Below are positions 8,458-16,334 of a DNA stretch of 64,000 nucleotides, piece by piece. The notes below the pieces were generated by a model. It searched no databases and had not been told where the DNA came from. It saw only the letters and a list, made by a program, of their open reading frames with translations. This stretch comes from Salinispora mooreana. GTDB lineage: Bacteria; Actinomycetota; Actinomycetes; Mycobacteriales; Micromonosporaceae. Location of the stretch: contig NZ_KB900614.1 of assembly GCF_000379065.1 (NCBI RefSeq), positions 4,186,133 to 4,250,132 of the forward strand. Reading direction: 5' to 3'. Made by a program: the position numbers and the translations under genes. Every line of letters begins with the position of its first letter. The stretch's first letter is position 1.

Positions 8458-8534
8458 CAGCGGGCCGCCGGCAGTGCGGTCCCGATGACGACTGTACTGC
8501 TGAGGGTCTCCGTACTCGTTGTCGGTCCTCATGC

Positions 8535-9675
8535 TCACTCGTCGGCGGGATCGGCTTCCGTGTCAGCTTCGGCTTCGGCGCGTCGGTGCCTCGGCGTAGG
8601 GGTGTCGCCGGAGCGGCCGCCCCGGGCCTCGGCGGCGAACAGTGCGACCTCGCTGCCCGGGTCACGCCAGTGTGGCTCTCGACGCGCGTACAACAGAAGT
8701 GGAGCTGTGATGATCAGGGCAGTCAGCCCGACGAGGAGGCCGAGGTAGAGGGCAGGGCTGCCGATGCCGATCTGGCTTGGCGGCACGAGGCTGGAGGCGA
8801 GGGCAAGTGCCGAGGCGACGAAGCCGGCTCCGCCGATGATCCACATGCCGGCGAGTCCGCCCGGCACTCGGTATGGCCGTGGCCGGTCGGTTGGCGGTAG
8901 CGGAGATGGATCGCCGAGGCAAACATGATCAGGTAGACGACCAGATAGAGGAGCCCGGCGAGCTGGCTGAGGATCTGGAAGGCCGCCTCCACCGACGGCA
9001 TGAAGACGAACACCACCGCCACGGCGCTGACCGCGAACGCCTGAACCAGCATGATTCGGATGGGCATCCCGTTTTGTTGGCGGCCTGGTAGAAGGGAGGA
9101 AGGTAGCCTGCTTTCGCCACCGCGTGCAGGGCGGTGGATGGGCCGGCCACACAGGTGACGATGCCGGCCAGGACGCCGATCGCGAGTGCGCATGTCAAAA
9201 TCGGTGTCGCCCAGGACAGGCCAAACCAATCGAACACGTCGATAAATGTGATGAGTGGGGACTGGGTGCTGCCAGTCTCGTTTCTTGGTACGACGAAGGC
9301 GATCGTGAGTGTTCCCAGGATGAGAATGGCTGCTGTTCCCAGTGCCGCGATCAGTATCGCCAGCGGGTAACCCCGATCCGGGTTTTTGATGTCTTGTACG
9401 TGGACCGCGTTCATTTCCATGCCCGAGTAGAAGTGAAAAATGCTCGCGGCGAGTGCCAGATTGCTGAGGTTGCTCAGGTCGGGAATCGCGTCATCCCAGT
9501 CCAGTCGGACCTGTGGCGTGCCACCGGAGATCAGGTAGGCGAAGCCGATGGTGATGAGGGCGGCAGCAGGGATGATCGTTCCGACAATTCCACCCCACTT
9601 CGCGATACGGGTGAAGGCGGCTACCCCACGGGCGGCGATGGCGGTCGCGAGCCAGTAGACCGCAAGCACGGAGCC
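8535..9675 (-). pseudogene. APC-superfamily amino acid permease, truncated and frameshifted
   Basis: The sequence resembles glutamate:GABA antiporter/APC permeases. A membrane-helix rich stretch runs from LAVYWLATAIAARG through GTIIPAAALITIGFAYL, SGMEMNAVHVQDIKNP and FSTPILT-like segments. At about 9074 a one-base loss in an A-run (AACAAAACGGG) shifts the frame to MPIRIMLVQAFAVSAVAVVFVFM. Near 8900 a second shift moves to RPRPYRVPGGLAGM and on to the natural end at 8535. The N-terminal third (first 4-5 helices) is absent upstream of 9675. No functional product is expected. Confidence 0.8.
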
Positions 9676-9727
9676 AGCGCAGCCACATAGGCTGGGGATT
9701 CCCGAAGCTACGCGCCTCCGTCCGCCG

Positions 9728-9973
9728 TCAGCAGCTGCTGTCGCTGTCTCCGCCGGAGGAACCTGCACCGCTGTCCCCGCCGGAGAGCCATCCGCCCCCA
9801 CTCGAACCGCTGTCGCAGGAGGCACCATCGTCGCCGCCTGCCGTGGCGTCGGGTGCCGACGACGCGTACGCCGACGAGCCGCGCCGACCCGTCGGCGTAC
9901 GCCGACGCCCGAGGAACCAGAAGGTGAGGACGACCGCGCCCGCGGCGGCGAACAGCCCGAAGAGAATCTCCAT
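9728..9973 (-). CDS. small single-TM protein with Gly/Ser/Asp/Cys tail
   Basis: 81 aa from ATG 9973 (ATG 10000 is an alternative). Residues 2-22 (EILFGLFAAAGAVVLTFWFLG) form one membrane helix followed by RRR, then a low-complexity tail with DDGASCDSGSSGGG units and three Cys residues. Similar small proteins occur in actinobacteria. Function unknown. It abuts the broken end of the permease pseudogene. Confidence 0.5.
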   Translation of the reverse strand: MEILFGLFAAAGAVVLTFWFLGRRRTPTGRRGSSAYASSAPDATAGGDDGASCDSGSSGGGWLSGGDSGAGSSGGDSDSSC

Positions 9974-10090
9974 GTCGACGACGGTACGGAAGTCGATCAA
10001 CCCTCTTGGGCGATGCCGGATGCGGTATCGGTCAATGTGTGGGCGGCGCGGCGGTAGTCACGCAGGATCCTGAAGCGCCGCGGGCGGCGA

Positions 10091-10480
10091 TCAGCGCGGC
10101 GTCTTGTCGATGGGGAACTGTACTTCGGTGAGCAGCTCAGCGGGACTGACCGTTTGAGGGTCGTTGAGGTAGATTTCGCGCGGTGGGCCCGCCAGACGCA
10201 CATCCTCCTGCTCGATCCAGCCGGTGACGACGTGGTAGGCGGGGCTGATCTCCTGGTACGGCCCGCGGTGGACGGTGGTGGCGACCGGACCGCCGGGGAG
10301 CTCGCGGTAGCGGACCGGGTCGCCGGGTAGGACGGTGCCGGCCGGGACCGGGATGCAGATCTCGATGTCGCCGTTGGTCTGTTCGTCGATGACGTCGTGG
10401 TAGATGACGAACGGCTTCCCGTTGGACTCGGCGCCGGCGTTGCCGATGGCGTCGACGACCGTGCCGAAGCCGCGGCCCAT
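10091..10480 (-). pseudogene. GyrI-like / effector-binding domain protein, N-terminal truncation
   Basis: The frame encodes the second half of a GyrI-like (SOUL/AraC effector-binding) fold: PFVIYHDVIDEQTNGDIEICIPVPAG, then VATTVHRGPYQEISPAYHVVTGWI and a REIYLNDP end. The usual N-terminal strand and helix are missing. The sequence upstream of 10480 switches abruptly into an unrelated gene fragment on the other strand. Confidence 0.7.
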
Positions 10481-10512
10481 GTCGGAACACCGAGCAGTGG
10501 TAGCGGCCCGCA

Positions 10513-10737
10513 TCCAACGGCGACTGTGACTACTGGATGTACGACCGCATCGAGGGGCATCACGTCGATGGTGGCCTTGCCGCCCGAGCGGGTGACAGCG
10601 GCGGCCCTGTGTTCACCCTGGACGGCTCTGGTGTGCGGGTCAAGGGCATCACGGTAGCCGGCATTGGAAGCACATTCCTCTTCCAGGACTGGGCAGATGT
10701 GTTCCAGGTCTTCGGCGTCTACCCCCGCACAGGCTGA
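10513..10737 (+). pseudogene. S1-family serine protease, C-terminal fragment
   Basis: The frame begins abruptly near 10513 (SNGDCDYWMYDRIEGHH) and contains the chymotrypsin-type active-site motif AGDSGGPVFTLDG followed by VKGITVAGIGS and a normal stop. The His and Asp of the triad and the signal peptide are absent. It abuts the opposite-strand GyrI-like fragment, so both are cut at the same junction. Confidence 0.75.
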
Positions 10738-10848
10738 GCCGGGGCGGTAACCAGGCGGTGGGTCGCGTGCTTGACGCGGCCCACCCCACCGAATCGCCGG
10801 AGTACAGGGGCAACGCGGCGTATCGTGCCGCTCAAGGGCAAAGGAGAC

Positions 10849-11436
10849 ATGCCGATGACGACCCAACAGTCGCAGGGTCCCATGCCCGGCGACGCGCGTC
10901 GGCACGTGGGCGGTCTTCTTCTGGCTGCTGCGGTGGCCGTCGGTCTCGGGGTGACCATCGGTGTGGTCACGGGCGACCCTGGGCCTGAGCTGGGCCCGGT
11001 GCAGGCCGCATCCGTGGCGAACACCGATGCGGGGCCGGTCCGCTGTCCCGAGCAGTGGCACGAGCAGCCACCGCCAGCCACCCCGTTCGCGGCGGAAGTC
11101 ATGGTCCCTACCGGGGCGACCGAGGTGCTGATGTGCAGCTACCCCACACGTGGGCCAGAACCATGGAGTCTCGGCAGCACCAGGCGCAACACCAGCGACG
11201 TCACCGAACTGACCGACTACGTCAACGGGCTGGCGATCTCATCCGAAGACGACGACGCCTGCCTGATGCACATCCCGCCTCTGCGGCGCAGCGTCGTGTT
11301 CGGCTACCCCGGACAGCGTGCGGTGACAATCCATCTGGGCTGCCCCTGCTGGCAACGCGCCGGCGGCACGTCCCGCTACGGTGGCGACCAGCGGAAGGTC
11401 CTCGCGTACTGGGGCCTGAGCCGGAACCAGCACTGA
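10849..11436 (+). CDS. secreted or membrane-anchored hypothetical protein
   Basis: 195 aa from ATG 10849, preceded by AAAGGAGA. Residues ~24-46 (VGGLLLAAAVAVGLGVTIGVVTG) form a membrane anchor or signal. The rest is extracytoplasmic, with six Cys including CPEQW, CSYPT and CPCW, so disulphides are possible. No known domain. It lies alone between gene fragments. Confidence 0.65.
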   Translation: MPMTTQQSQGPMPGDARRHVGGLLLAAAVAVGLGVTIGVVTGDPGPELGPVQAASVANTDAGPVRCPEQWHEQPPPATPFAAEVMVPTGATEVLMCSYPTRGPEPWSLGSTRRNTSDVTELTDYVNGLAISSEDDDACLMHIPPLRRSVVFGYPGQRAVTIHLGCPCWQRAGGTSRYGGDQRKVLAYWGLSRNQH

Positions 11437-11627
11437 ACGCTCCTGACACGCTCGACTAACAGCGGCCCGGCCGTGACGGTGGCTGGGTAGTCGAGGTCGG
11501 CTGTTCTTCGCCTACGTCAGCAAGCACTACCGTAGCGGCCCCGCGCCGGGGCGTCTGTGCGAGACTTCGCCCCGGCCGGGCCGTACAGCCCGGAGGCAGC
11601 GACTCTGGAGAAAGTGGGGGCATCAGC

Positions 11628-11923
11628 GTGAGCACTGGCCCAGTCGACGTGAAGGCACACCTCACCGGCGCTGATCACGTGGTCGACGCGTTGCCGTGGC
11701 GCGTTGGCCACACGGAGACCCAAGCCAAACGGGCCCGGAGACGAGCCTCCGCGCTCGCCCACCAGATCGCCGCGCTACTGGCCAACGGTGGAGCCCGGAC
11801 GAGGTACGCGACGTCTTAGCATCCGCCGACGGTATCGCTAACGCCCCGTACGCTGCCGCGCAGGAGCGACTGTGGAGGGCAGCGCTCAAGCGCGCCAAGA
11901 GCGCCCGGTGCACGCCCGCTTAG
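11628..11923 (+). pseudogene. small hypothetical protein, frameshifted
   Basis: GTG 11628 opens MSTGPVDVKAHLTGADHVVDALPWRVGHTE... through HQIAALLANG, then the frame is lost at about 11792. The other frame continues with coherent sequence (WSPDEVRDVLASADGIANAPYAAAQERLWRAALKR) to 11923. Read together it would be about 97 aa. One single-base change explains the break. Confidence 0.5.
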
Positions 11924-12032
11924 GGCGAGCCGTCGTTGCTGAAATCAGGAGCTGCTCTCCACTGAGAGGGTGGTTCGGGAGTGTATGTCCGGACTGGGTT
12001 TGACCGCTCGTTAGGGGCCTTGGTGGTCGGGG

Positions 12033-12447
12033 TTACGTCGACGGTGGGGTCAGGGTGAACAGTCCGGCCTCGGGTTCGGTGAGGATCTGGCGGGTGACGA
12101 GGCGTTTGAGCTTGGCGCGGAGGTTCTCGGTGTCCTTCGCGGTGGTGCCGGTGCCCAGGGCCTGGCAGATGTCCTTGGCGCGCATCGGTGTGGTGGCGGT
12201 GTGGAACACGGTGAGGATCTGTTGGTAGGCGGGGCTGGCGATGGTCGGGTCAGCGGGTGGTGCCGCGTCGAGTGGGTCGCCGAGGCTCAGGAGCGTTTTG
12301 CGGGTGATGGCGAGTTCGGTGACTTCGGTCTCCGGCCGTGGTGAGCTGTTCGTTGAGGGTGGCGATTGGGCGCGGAGCCGTTCGACGGTGAGGCCGGCGG
12401 GCGGTTTCGCGTTCGGTGAGCAGGGTCAGTAGCGACGGCGGGGTCAC
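12033..12447 (-). pseudogene. IS second gene (orfB), frameshifted copy
   Basis: Counterpart of the intact 137-aa gene in copy 2. Extra bases around 12405 (a C-run) and 12335 (a G-run) disrupt it. The final part, ending at TAA 12033-12035, matches copy 2 closely. Confidence 0.75.
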
Positions 12448-13287
12448 CGCTGCTGGCTCTGTGTCGCGCCAGGACGTGGTGGCGGTGCCGGTGAGCCGGC
12501 GGATGAGGTTCGCTGTGGAGGCCCACCAGGTGCGGGACACCGGCGGGGCGGGTGTCCTCTCGTACTCGCGGACCAGGCGGCGGTGCAGCATCAGGGTGCC
12601 GTGGGTCTGCTCCACCACCCACCGGCGTTTCACCGGCACGAACCCGGCCGTCGTGTCGGACCGAAGGACCTGCTCGACGTCGATATTTCGGATGGCGCCG
12701 TGGATCTGCACGTCGTCTTTGAACCCGGCATCGACCCACGCCTTGGTAACCGTCGGGGTGTGCGCTACCACGTTGTCCAGCAGTTTCACACCGATCGTGT
12801 TGTCGGTGACCGACGCGGCGGTGACCACCACCGCGATGATCAACCCGAGGGCGTCGACCGCGAGGCCTCGCTTGCGCCCCGGGACCTTCTTCGCCGCGTC
12901 CTTGCCGGTCGTGGCGGCCGGGACGTGGTTGGCCGCCCGGATCGACTGGGTGTCCAGCGCCACCGCGGTCGGATCCTCCCGGCGGCCGGCCCGCTCCCGC
13001 GCCTGACAGCGCAGCAGATCGTGGATCACCTGGTCGGTGCCATCATCACGCCACAGGGCGAAGTAGTAGTAGGTGGCCGACTTCGGCGGCAGGTCGTGTG
13101 GCAGGTAAGCCCACTGACACCCGGTCCGGTTCTGGTAGAAGATCGCGTTCACGATCTCCCGCAACTCGTAGCGGCCCTGATGCCCCGACACCGACGGATG
13201 CCGGTCCTTCCACGCCTGCAGAAACGGCCCGACCACCGCCCACTGATCATCGGTCAGGTCACTCGGATACGCCGCACGTCCATTCAT
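12250..13287 (-). CDS. IS5-family transposase (copy 1, C-terminus fused by frameshift)
   Basis: DDE transposase with an N-terminal DUF4096-like segment (YPSDLTDDQWAVVGPFLQ), first Asp in VALDTQSIR, second Asp in KAWVDAGFKDD and the Glu in RRWVVEQTHG. The catalytic core is uninterrupted here, unlike copy 2. An extra base near 12460 (SWRDTEPAAVTPP) abolishes the normal stop and runs translation into the out-of-frame downstream gene until 12250, so the last ~65 residues are not native. Confidence 0.85.
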   Translation of the reverse strand: MNGRAAYPSDLTDDQWAVVGPFLQAWKDRHPSVSGHQGRYELREIVNAIFYQNRTGCQWAYLPHDLPPKSATYYYFALWRDDGTDQVIHDLLRCQARERAGRREDPTAVALDTQSIRAANHVPAATTGKDAAKKVPGRKRGLAVDALGLIIAVVVTAASVTDNTIGVKLLDNVVAHTPTVTKAWVDAGFKDDVQIHGAIRNIDVEQVLRSDTTAGFVPVKRRWVVEQTHGTLMLHRRLVREYERTPAPPVSRTWWASTANLIRRLTGTATTSWRDTEPAAVTPPSLLTLLTERETARRPHRRTAPRPIATLNEQLTTAGDRSHRTRHHPQNAPEPRRPTRRGTTR

Positions 13288-13645
13288 GATCAGCCCAACG
13301 CGGCCGGGCCTCCCCGGTTACGACTACGGCTCACATTCACATGCCAACCCAAACCCACAAGGGACGAAAGCTACCGAACCACCCTCTGAGCCCCTCACAC
13401 CCCGTGGCCCTGTCTTCCGACTGCGGTAACGACAATCCGCCGAGGACACGCGGCGACACCGCCCGAATCGCGGCATGTGTGTTCACACGAGGTGTACGGC
13501 TGATCAGCACCTTTTACTTCGCGTTGCCGTTTCGGCACCCGGTTGACGTAACAGCTTTGCTGGCGAGATTCGGACCCGGAGCGAAATCGCTCGGCTCTCG
13601 CGGGCGGTGAGGTGCTATCGTACCGCTTGCGTGAGAGGAGAGATC

Positions 13646-14377
13646 GTGCCGAGGCTCAACCAAATCATCGCGGTGGAAAAGGGCATCAAAAGCAAGTCGT
13701 TCGCGGACTTGACTGAGGCGCACCACGCCGTGCAGAAGACCACTCCACTGGCAGGTATCTCACGTACCTATCAGCCAAAAGACGAGGAAGGCGAGCAACT
13801 GCCGGCCGAGTCGACGCGGGTGCAGATCAAGGCTGAGGACATCCTGCGGCAGGTCTCGACAACGCTCACTCGCCTTTTTGATGTGACGGCCACCAAAGAC
13901 TGGACCAACTGTGTGGCGTGCGCCGACATCGTGGTCGACGGTCAGACTGTCGCCAGTGATGTGCCGGTCACATACCTGCTGTTTCTTGAAAAGCAGCTCG
14001 TCGACTTGCACACCTTCGTCAAGAAGCTGCCGGTTCTTGATGCCGCCGAGTCGTGGGTCCGTGACGAGTCAACCGACAGTTGGCGGACCGAGTCGGTGCG
14101 CACCATTCGGACCAAGAAGGTCCCACGCAACCACGTGAAGGCCGAGGCCACGGACAAGCACCCGGCCCAGGTTGAGGTCTACTACGAGGATGTGGCCGTC
14201 GGGTACTGGACGACGGTGAAGTTCTCCGGAGCGCTGCCGGCCAAGCGGGTCAACGAGATCCTCGACCGCGTCGTGAGGCTGCAGACCGCGGTCAAGTTCG
14301 CGCGGGAGGAGGCCAACAACGCGGAGGCCGTTGATCGGCGGATAGGCGCGACGGTTTTCGGCTACCTGTTCGGGTAG
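13646..14377 (+). CDS. conserved hypothetical protein next to permuted tRNA array
   Basis: 243 aa from GTG 13646, preceded by GAGAGGAGAG. It starts VPRLNQIIAVEKGIKSKSF and is soluble, mixed alpha/beta and lysine-rich for this GC content. No motif I can tie to a known enzyme; FDVTATKDWTNCVACADIVVDG and VTYLLFLEKQLVDLHTF are the most distinctive stretches. The gene ends in a hairpin (14360-14381), and the RNA region with two permuted tRNAs begins within 70 nt on the same strand, so co-transcription is plausible. A role in processing or using those tRNAs is only inferred from position. Flanked by inverted IS copies. Confidence 0.75.
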   Translation: MPRLNQIIAVEKGIKSKSFADLTEAHHAVQKTTPLAGISRTYQPKDEEGEQLPAESTRVQIKAEDILRQVSTTLTRLFDVTATKDWTNCVACADIVVDGQTVASDVPVTYLLFLEKQLVDLHTFVKKLPVLDAAESWVRDESTDSWRTESVRTIRTKKVPRNHVKAEATDKHPAQVEVYYEDVAVGYWTTVKFSGALPAKRVNEILDRVVRLQTAVKFAREEANNAEAVDRRIGATVFGYLFG

Positions 14378-14389
14378 CCGTCCTAGGTT

Positions 14390-14424
14390 CCCTGTGGGAG
14401 CGCAGGGGTGCGCCGAAGGGCGCA
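14390..14424 (+). other. two small hairpins 5' of tRNA array
   Basis: CCCTG/CAGGG (14390-14407) and TGCGCC-GAAG-GGCGCA (14409-14424) form back-to-back stem-loops between the hypothetical gene and the first tRNA half. They could be part of the precursor RNA fold. Confidence 0.5.
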
Positions 14425-14448
14425 AAAGCTGAAGCTCAAGCTGACGAA

Positions 14449-14530
14449 CGTGGTCCAGTGCAGGTTCGATCCCTGCCCCCGGTACTTCTCGGGCCGGGGT
14501 AGCCCAATCGGTAGAGGCAGCCATGGTCAA
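14449..14530 (+). tRNA. circularly permuted tRNA, apparent Leu (anticodon CAA)
   Basis: The 3' half comes first: anticodon-stem strand CGTGG (14449-14453), variable TCCAGT, T arm GCAGG-TTCGATC-CCTGC (14460-14476), acceptor strand CCCCGGT (14477-14483), A73. After 8 nt the 5' half follows: acceptor GCCGGGG (14493-14499), TA, D arm GCCCAATCGGTAGAGGC, anticodon strand CCATG (14521-14525) and loop GTCAA, putting CAA at 14528-14530. Acceptor strands pair 7/7 (one G-T) and anticodon strands 5/5 (one G-T). Flanking sequences CTGAAG (14429) and CTTCAG (14550) are complementary. No CCA is encoded. Expression and maturation are unproven. Confidence 0.75.
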
Positions 14531-14598
14531 TCTCAGATTACCGCTCCAACTTCAGTATTCGCCATCGAACACCAGGTCGAATGGATGTGGACACTGAT

Positions 14599-14674
14599 CG
14601 TCGGATGCTGGTTCAAGTCCAGCTCGCCGCTCCAACATGCGGCGATAGTTTAACGGTAAAACCCGACGTTGTAA
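14599..14674 (+). tRNA. circularly permuted tRNA, apparent Tyr (anticodon GTA)
   Basis: 3' half: CGTCG (14599-14603), GAT, T arm GCTGG-TTCAAGT-CCAGC (14607-14623), acceptor TCGCCGC (14624-14630), TCCA. After ACAT the 5' half starts: acceptor GCGGCGA (14639-14645), TA, D arm GTTT-AACGGTA-AAAC, C, anticodon strand CGACG (14664-14668), loop TTGTAA. Acceptor strands pair 7/7 and anticodon strands 5/5 (6 with the adjacent C-G). U33 and the GTA triplet at 14671-14673 suggest Tyr; a one-base register change would give TGT (Thr). Flanks TCCACA (14682) and TGTGGA (14586) are complementary. Confidence 0.75.
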
Positions 14675-14726
14675 CGAATGATCCACACCCTTAAACGTGC
14701 TGGTGTGCGCAAGTCGGTGGCAACCC

Positions 14727-14759
14727 GAGGCCCGGGGATTGGACATATCCCCGGGCCTC
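14727..14759 (+). terminator. hairpin ending the tRNA array
   Basis: A perfect 12-bp stem GAGGCCCGGGGA/TCCCCGGGCCTC with a 9-nt loop. It lies immediately before IS copy 2 and downstream of the second permuted tRNA. Confidence 0.8.
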
Positions 14760-14867
14760 ACTATGTCAGAGGGTGGTTCGGTAGCTTTCGTCCCTTGTGG
14801 GTTTGGGTTGGCATGTGAATGTGAGCCGTAGTCGTAACCGGGGAGGCCCGGCCGCGTTGGGCTGATC

Positions 14868-15709
14868 ATGAATGGACGTGCGGCGTATCCGAGTGACCTG
14901 ACCGATGATCAGTGGGCGGTGGTCGGGCCGTTTCTGCAGGCGTGGAAGGACCGGCATCCGTCGGTGTCGGGGCATCAGGGCCGCTACGAGTTGCGGGAGA
15001 TCGTGAACGCGATCTTCTACCAGAACCGGACCGGGTGTCAGTGGGCGTACCTGCCACACGACCTGCCGCCGAAGTCGGCCACCTACTACTACTTCGCCCT
15101 GTGGCGTGATGATGGCACCGACCAGGTGATCCACGATCTGCTGCGCTGTCAGGCGCGGGAGCGGGCCGGCCGCCGGGAGGATCCGACCGCGGTGGCGCTG
15201 GACACCCAGTCGATCCGGGCGGCCAACCACGTCCCGGCCGCCACGACCGGCAAGGACGCGGCGAAGAAGGTCCCGGGGCGCAAGCGAGGCCTCGCGGTCG
15301 ACGCCCTCGGGTTGATCATCGCGGTGGTGGTCACCGCCGCGTCGGTCACCGACAACACGATCGGTGTGAAACTGCTGGACAACGTGGTAGCGCACACCCC
15401 GACGGTTACCAAGGCGTGGGTCGATGCCGGGTTCAAGACGACGTGCAGATCCACGGCGCCATCCGAAATATCGACGTCGAGCAGGTCCTTCGGTCCGACA
15501 CGACGGCCGGGTTCGTGCCGGTGAAACGCCGGTGGGTGGTGGAGCAGACCCACGGCACCCTGATGCTGCACCGCCGCCTGGTCCGCGAGTACGAGAGCCG
15601 ACCCGCCTCCGCGGTGTCCCGCACCTGGTGGGCCTCCACAGCGAACCTCATCCGCCGGCTCACCGGCACCGCCACCACGTCTTGGCGCGACACAGGCCAG
15701 CAGCGGTGA
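14868..15709 (+). pseudogene. IS5-family transposase (copy 2), frameshifted
   Basis: Same protein as copy 1 but with one A missing at about 15437 (TTCAAGACG instead of TTCAAAGACG). The first frame ends at 15524. The remainder, from DDVQIHGAIRNID through the catalytic Glu in RRWVVEQTHG to RDTGQQR, is in another frame with a natural stop at 15709. A programmed frameshift is unlikely, because copy 1 reads straight through this point. Confidence 0.85.
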
Positions 15710-16119
15710 CCCCGCCGTCGCTACTGACCCTGCTCACCGAACGCGAAACCGCCGCCGGCCTCACCGTCGAACGGCTCCGCGCCCAAATCGCCACCCTCAA
15801 CGAACAGCTCACCACGGCCGAGACCGAAGTCGCCGAACTCGCCATCACCCGCAAAACGCTCCTGAGCCTCGGCGACCCACTCGACGCGGCACCACCCGCT
15901 GACCCGACCATCGCCAGCCCCGCCTACCAACAGATCCTCACCGTGTTCCACACCGCCACCACACCGATGCGCGCCAAGGACATCTGCCAGGCCCTGGGCA
16001 CCGGCACCACCGCGAAGGACACCGAGAACCTCCGCGCCAAGCTCAAACGCCTCGTCACCCGCCAGATCCTCACCGAACCCGAGGCCGGACTGTTCACCCT
16101 GACCCCACCGTCGACGTAA
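15706..16119 (+). CDS. IS-borne second gene (orfB), coiled-coil/winged-helix-like protein
   Basis: 137 aa, GTGA overlap with the transposase stop. Residues ~5-55 (LLTLLTERETAAGLTVERLRA... through AELAITRKTLLSLG) look like a coiled coil. Residues ~70-130 resemble a winged helix (AYQQILTVFHTATTPMRAKDICQALG, then KLKRLVTRQILTEPEAGLFTL). It may be an accessory or regulatory protein of the element. Most IS5 elements lack such a gene. Function unknown. Confidence 0.65.
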   Translation: MTPPSLLTLLTERETAAGLTVERLRAQIATLNEQLTTAETEVAELAITRKTLLSLGDPLDAAPPADPTIASPAYQQILTVFHTATTPMRAKDICQALGTGTTAKDTENLRAKLKRLVTRQILTEPEAGLFTLTPPST

Positions 16120-16334
16120 CCCCGACCACCAAGGCCCCTAACGAGCGGTCAAACCCAGTCCGGACATACACTCCCGAACCACCCTCTCACTGGACGTTTG
16201 CTTCATCTTCGGGCCGGTAATGGCCGATTCGCGCCTCGACCTCGGTAGCGCGAGATGCCCGACCCGACCTAGAAAGAAAACATATCGGTGGACATAGGCC
16301 TACCCGGTTTCAGCGGATATCGCCCCGGGATCGT

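Larger units (their letters stand above)
11966..13386 (-). mobile_element. IS5-family insertion sequence, copy 1
   Basis: 1421 bp, bounded by imperfect terminal inverted repeats beginning GAGGGTGGTTCGG. It is flanked on both sides by TGA (11963-11965 and 13387-13389), a TNA-type 3-bp target duplication. It contains a DDE transposase and a second short gene. It is nearly identical to copy 2 (14769-16186) in inverted orientation; the two differ by several single-base indels. Confidence 0.93.
14769..16186 (+). mobile_element. IS5-family insertion sequence, copy 2 (inverted relative to copy 1)
   Basis: 1418 bp, ends GAGGGTGGTTCGG...CCACCCTC, flanked by TCA on both sides (14766-14768 and 16187-16189), a TNA-type duplication. 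With copy 1 it brackets 13390-14765 as a composite-transposon-like unit. Confidence 0.93.

Noticed and set aside
8723..9229. Separate small gene inside the APC permease region
   Set aside because: Only the middle of the frame has permease sequence; both ends are out-of-frame reads of the flanking segments.
14440..14447. Hammerhead ribozyme core CTGACGA before the first tRNA half
   Set aside because: Matches CUGANGA but no GAAA and no stem III or cleavage triplet in the right places; chance match.
14493..14634. One ordinary tRNA interrupted by an intron (first 5' half joined to second 3' half)
   Set aside because: Acceptor GCCGGGG does not pair with TCGCCGC, and CCATG does not pair with CGTCG; each half pairs only with its permuted partner.
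14425..14690. Permuted group I intron (PIE) around the tRNA halves
   Set aside because: The flanks are too short and I could not find the P/Q/R/S core elements.
15416..15709. Programmed frameshift in the IS copy 2 transposase
   Set aside because: Copy 1 reads through the same place in one frame; the difference is a simple one-base loss.
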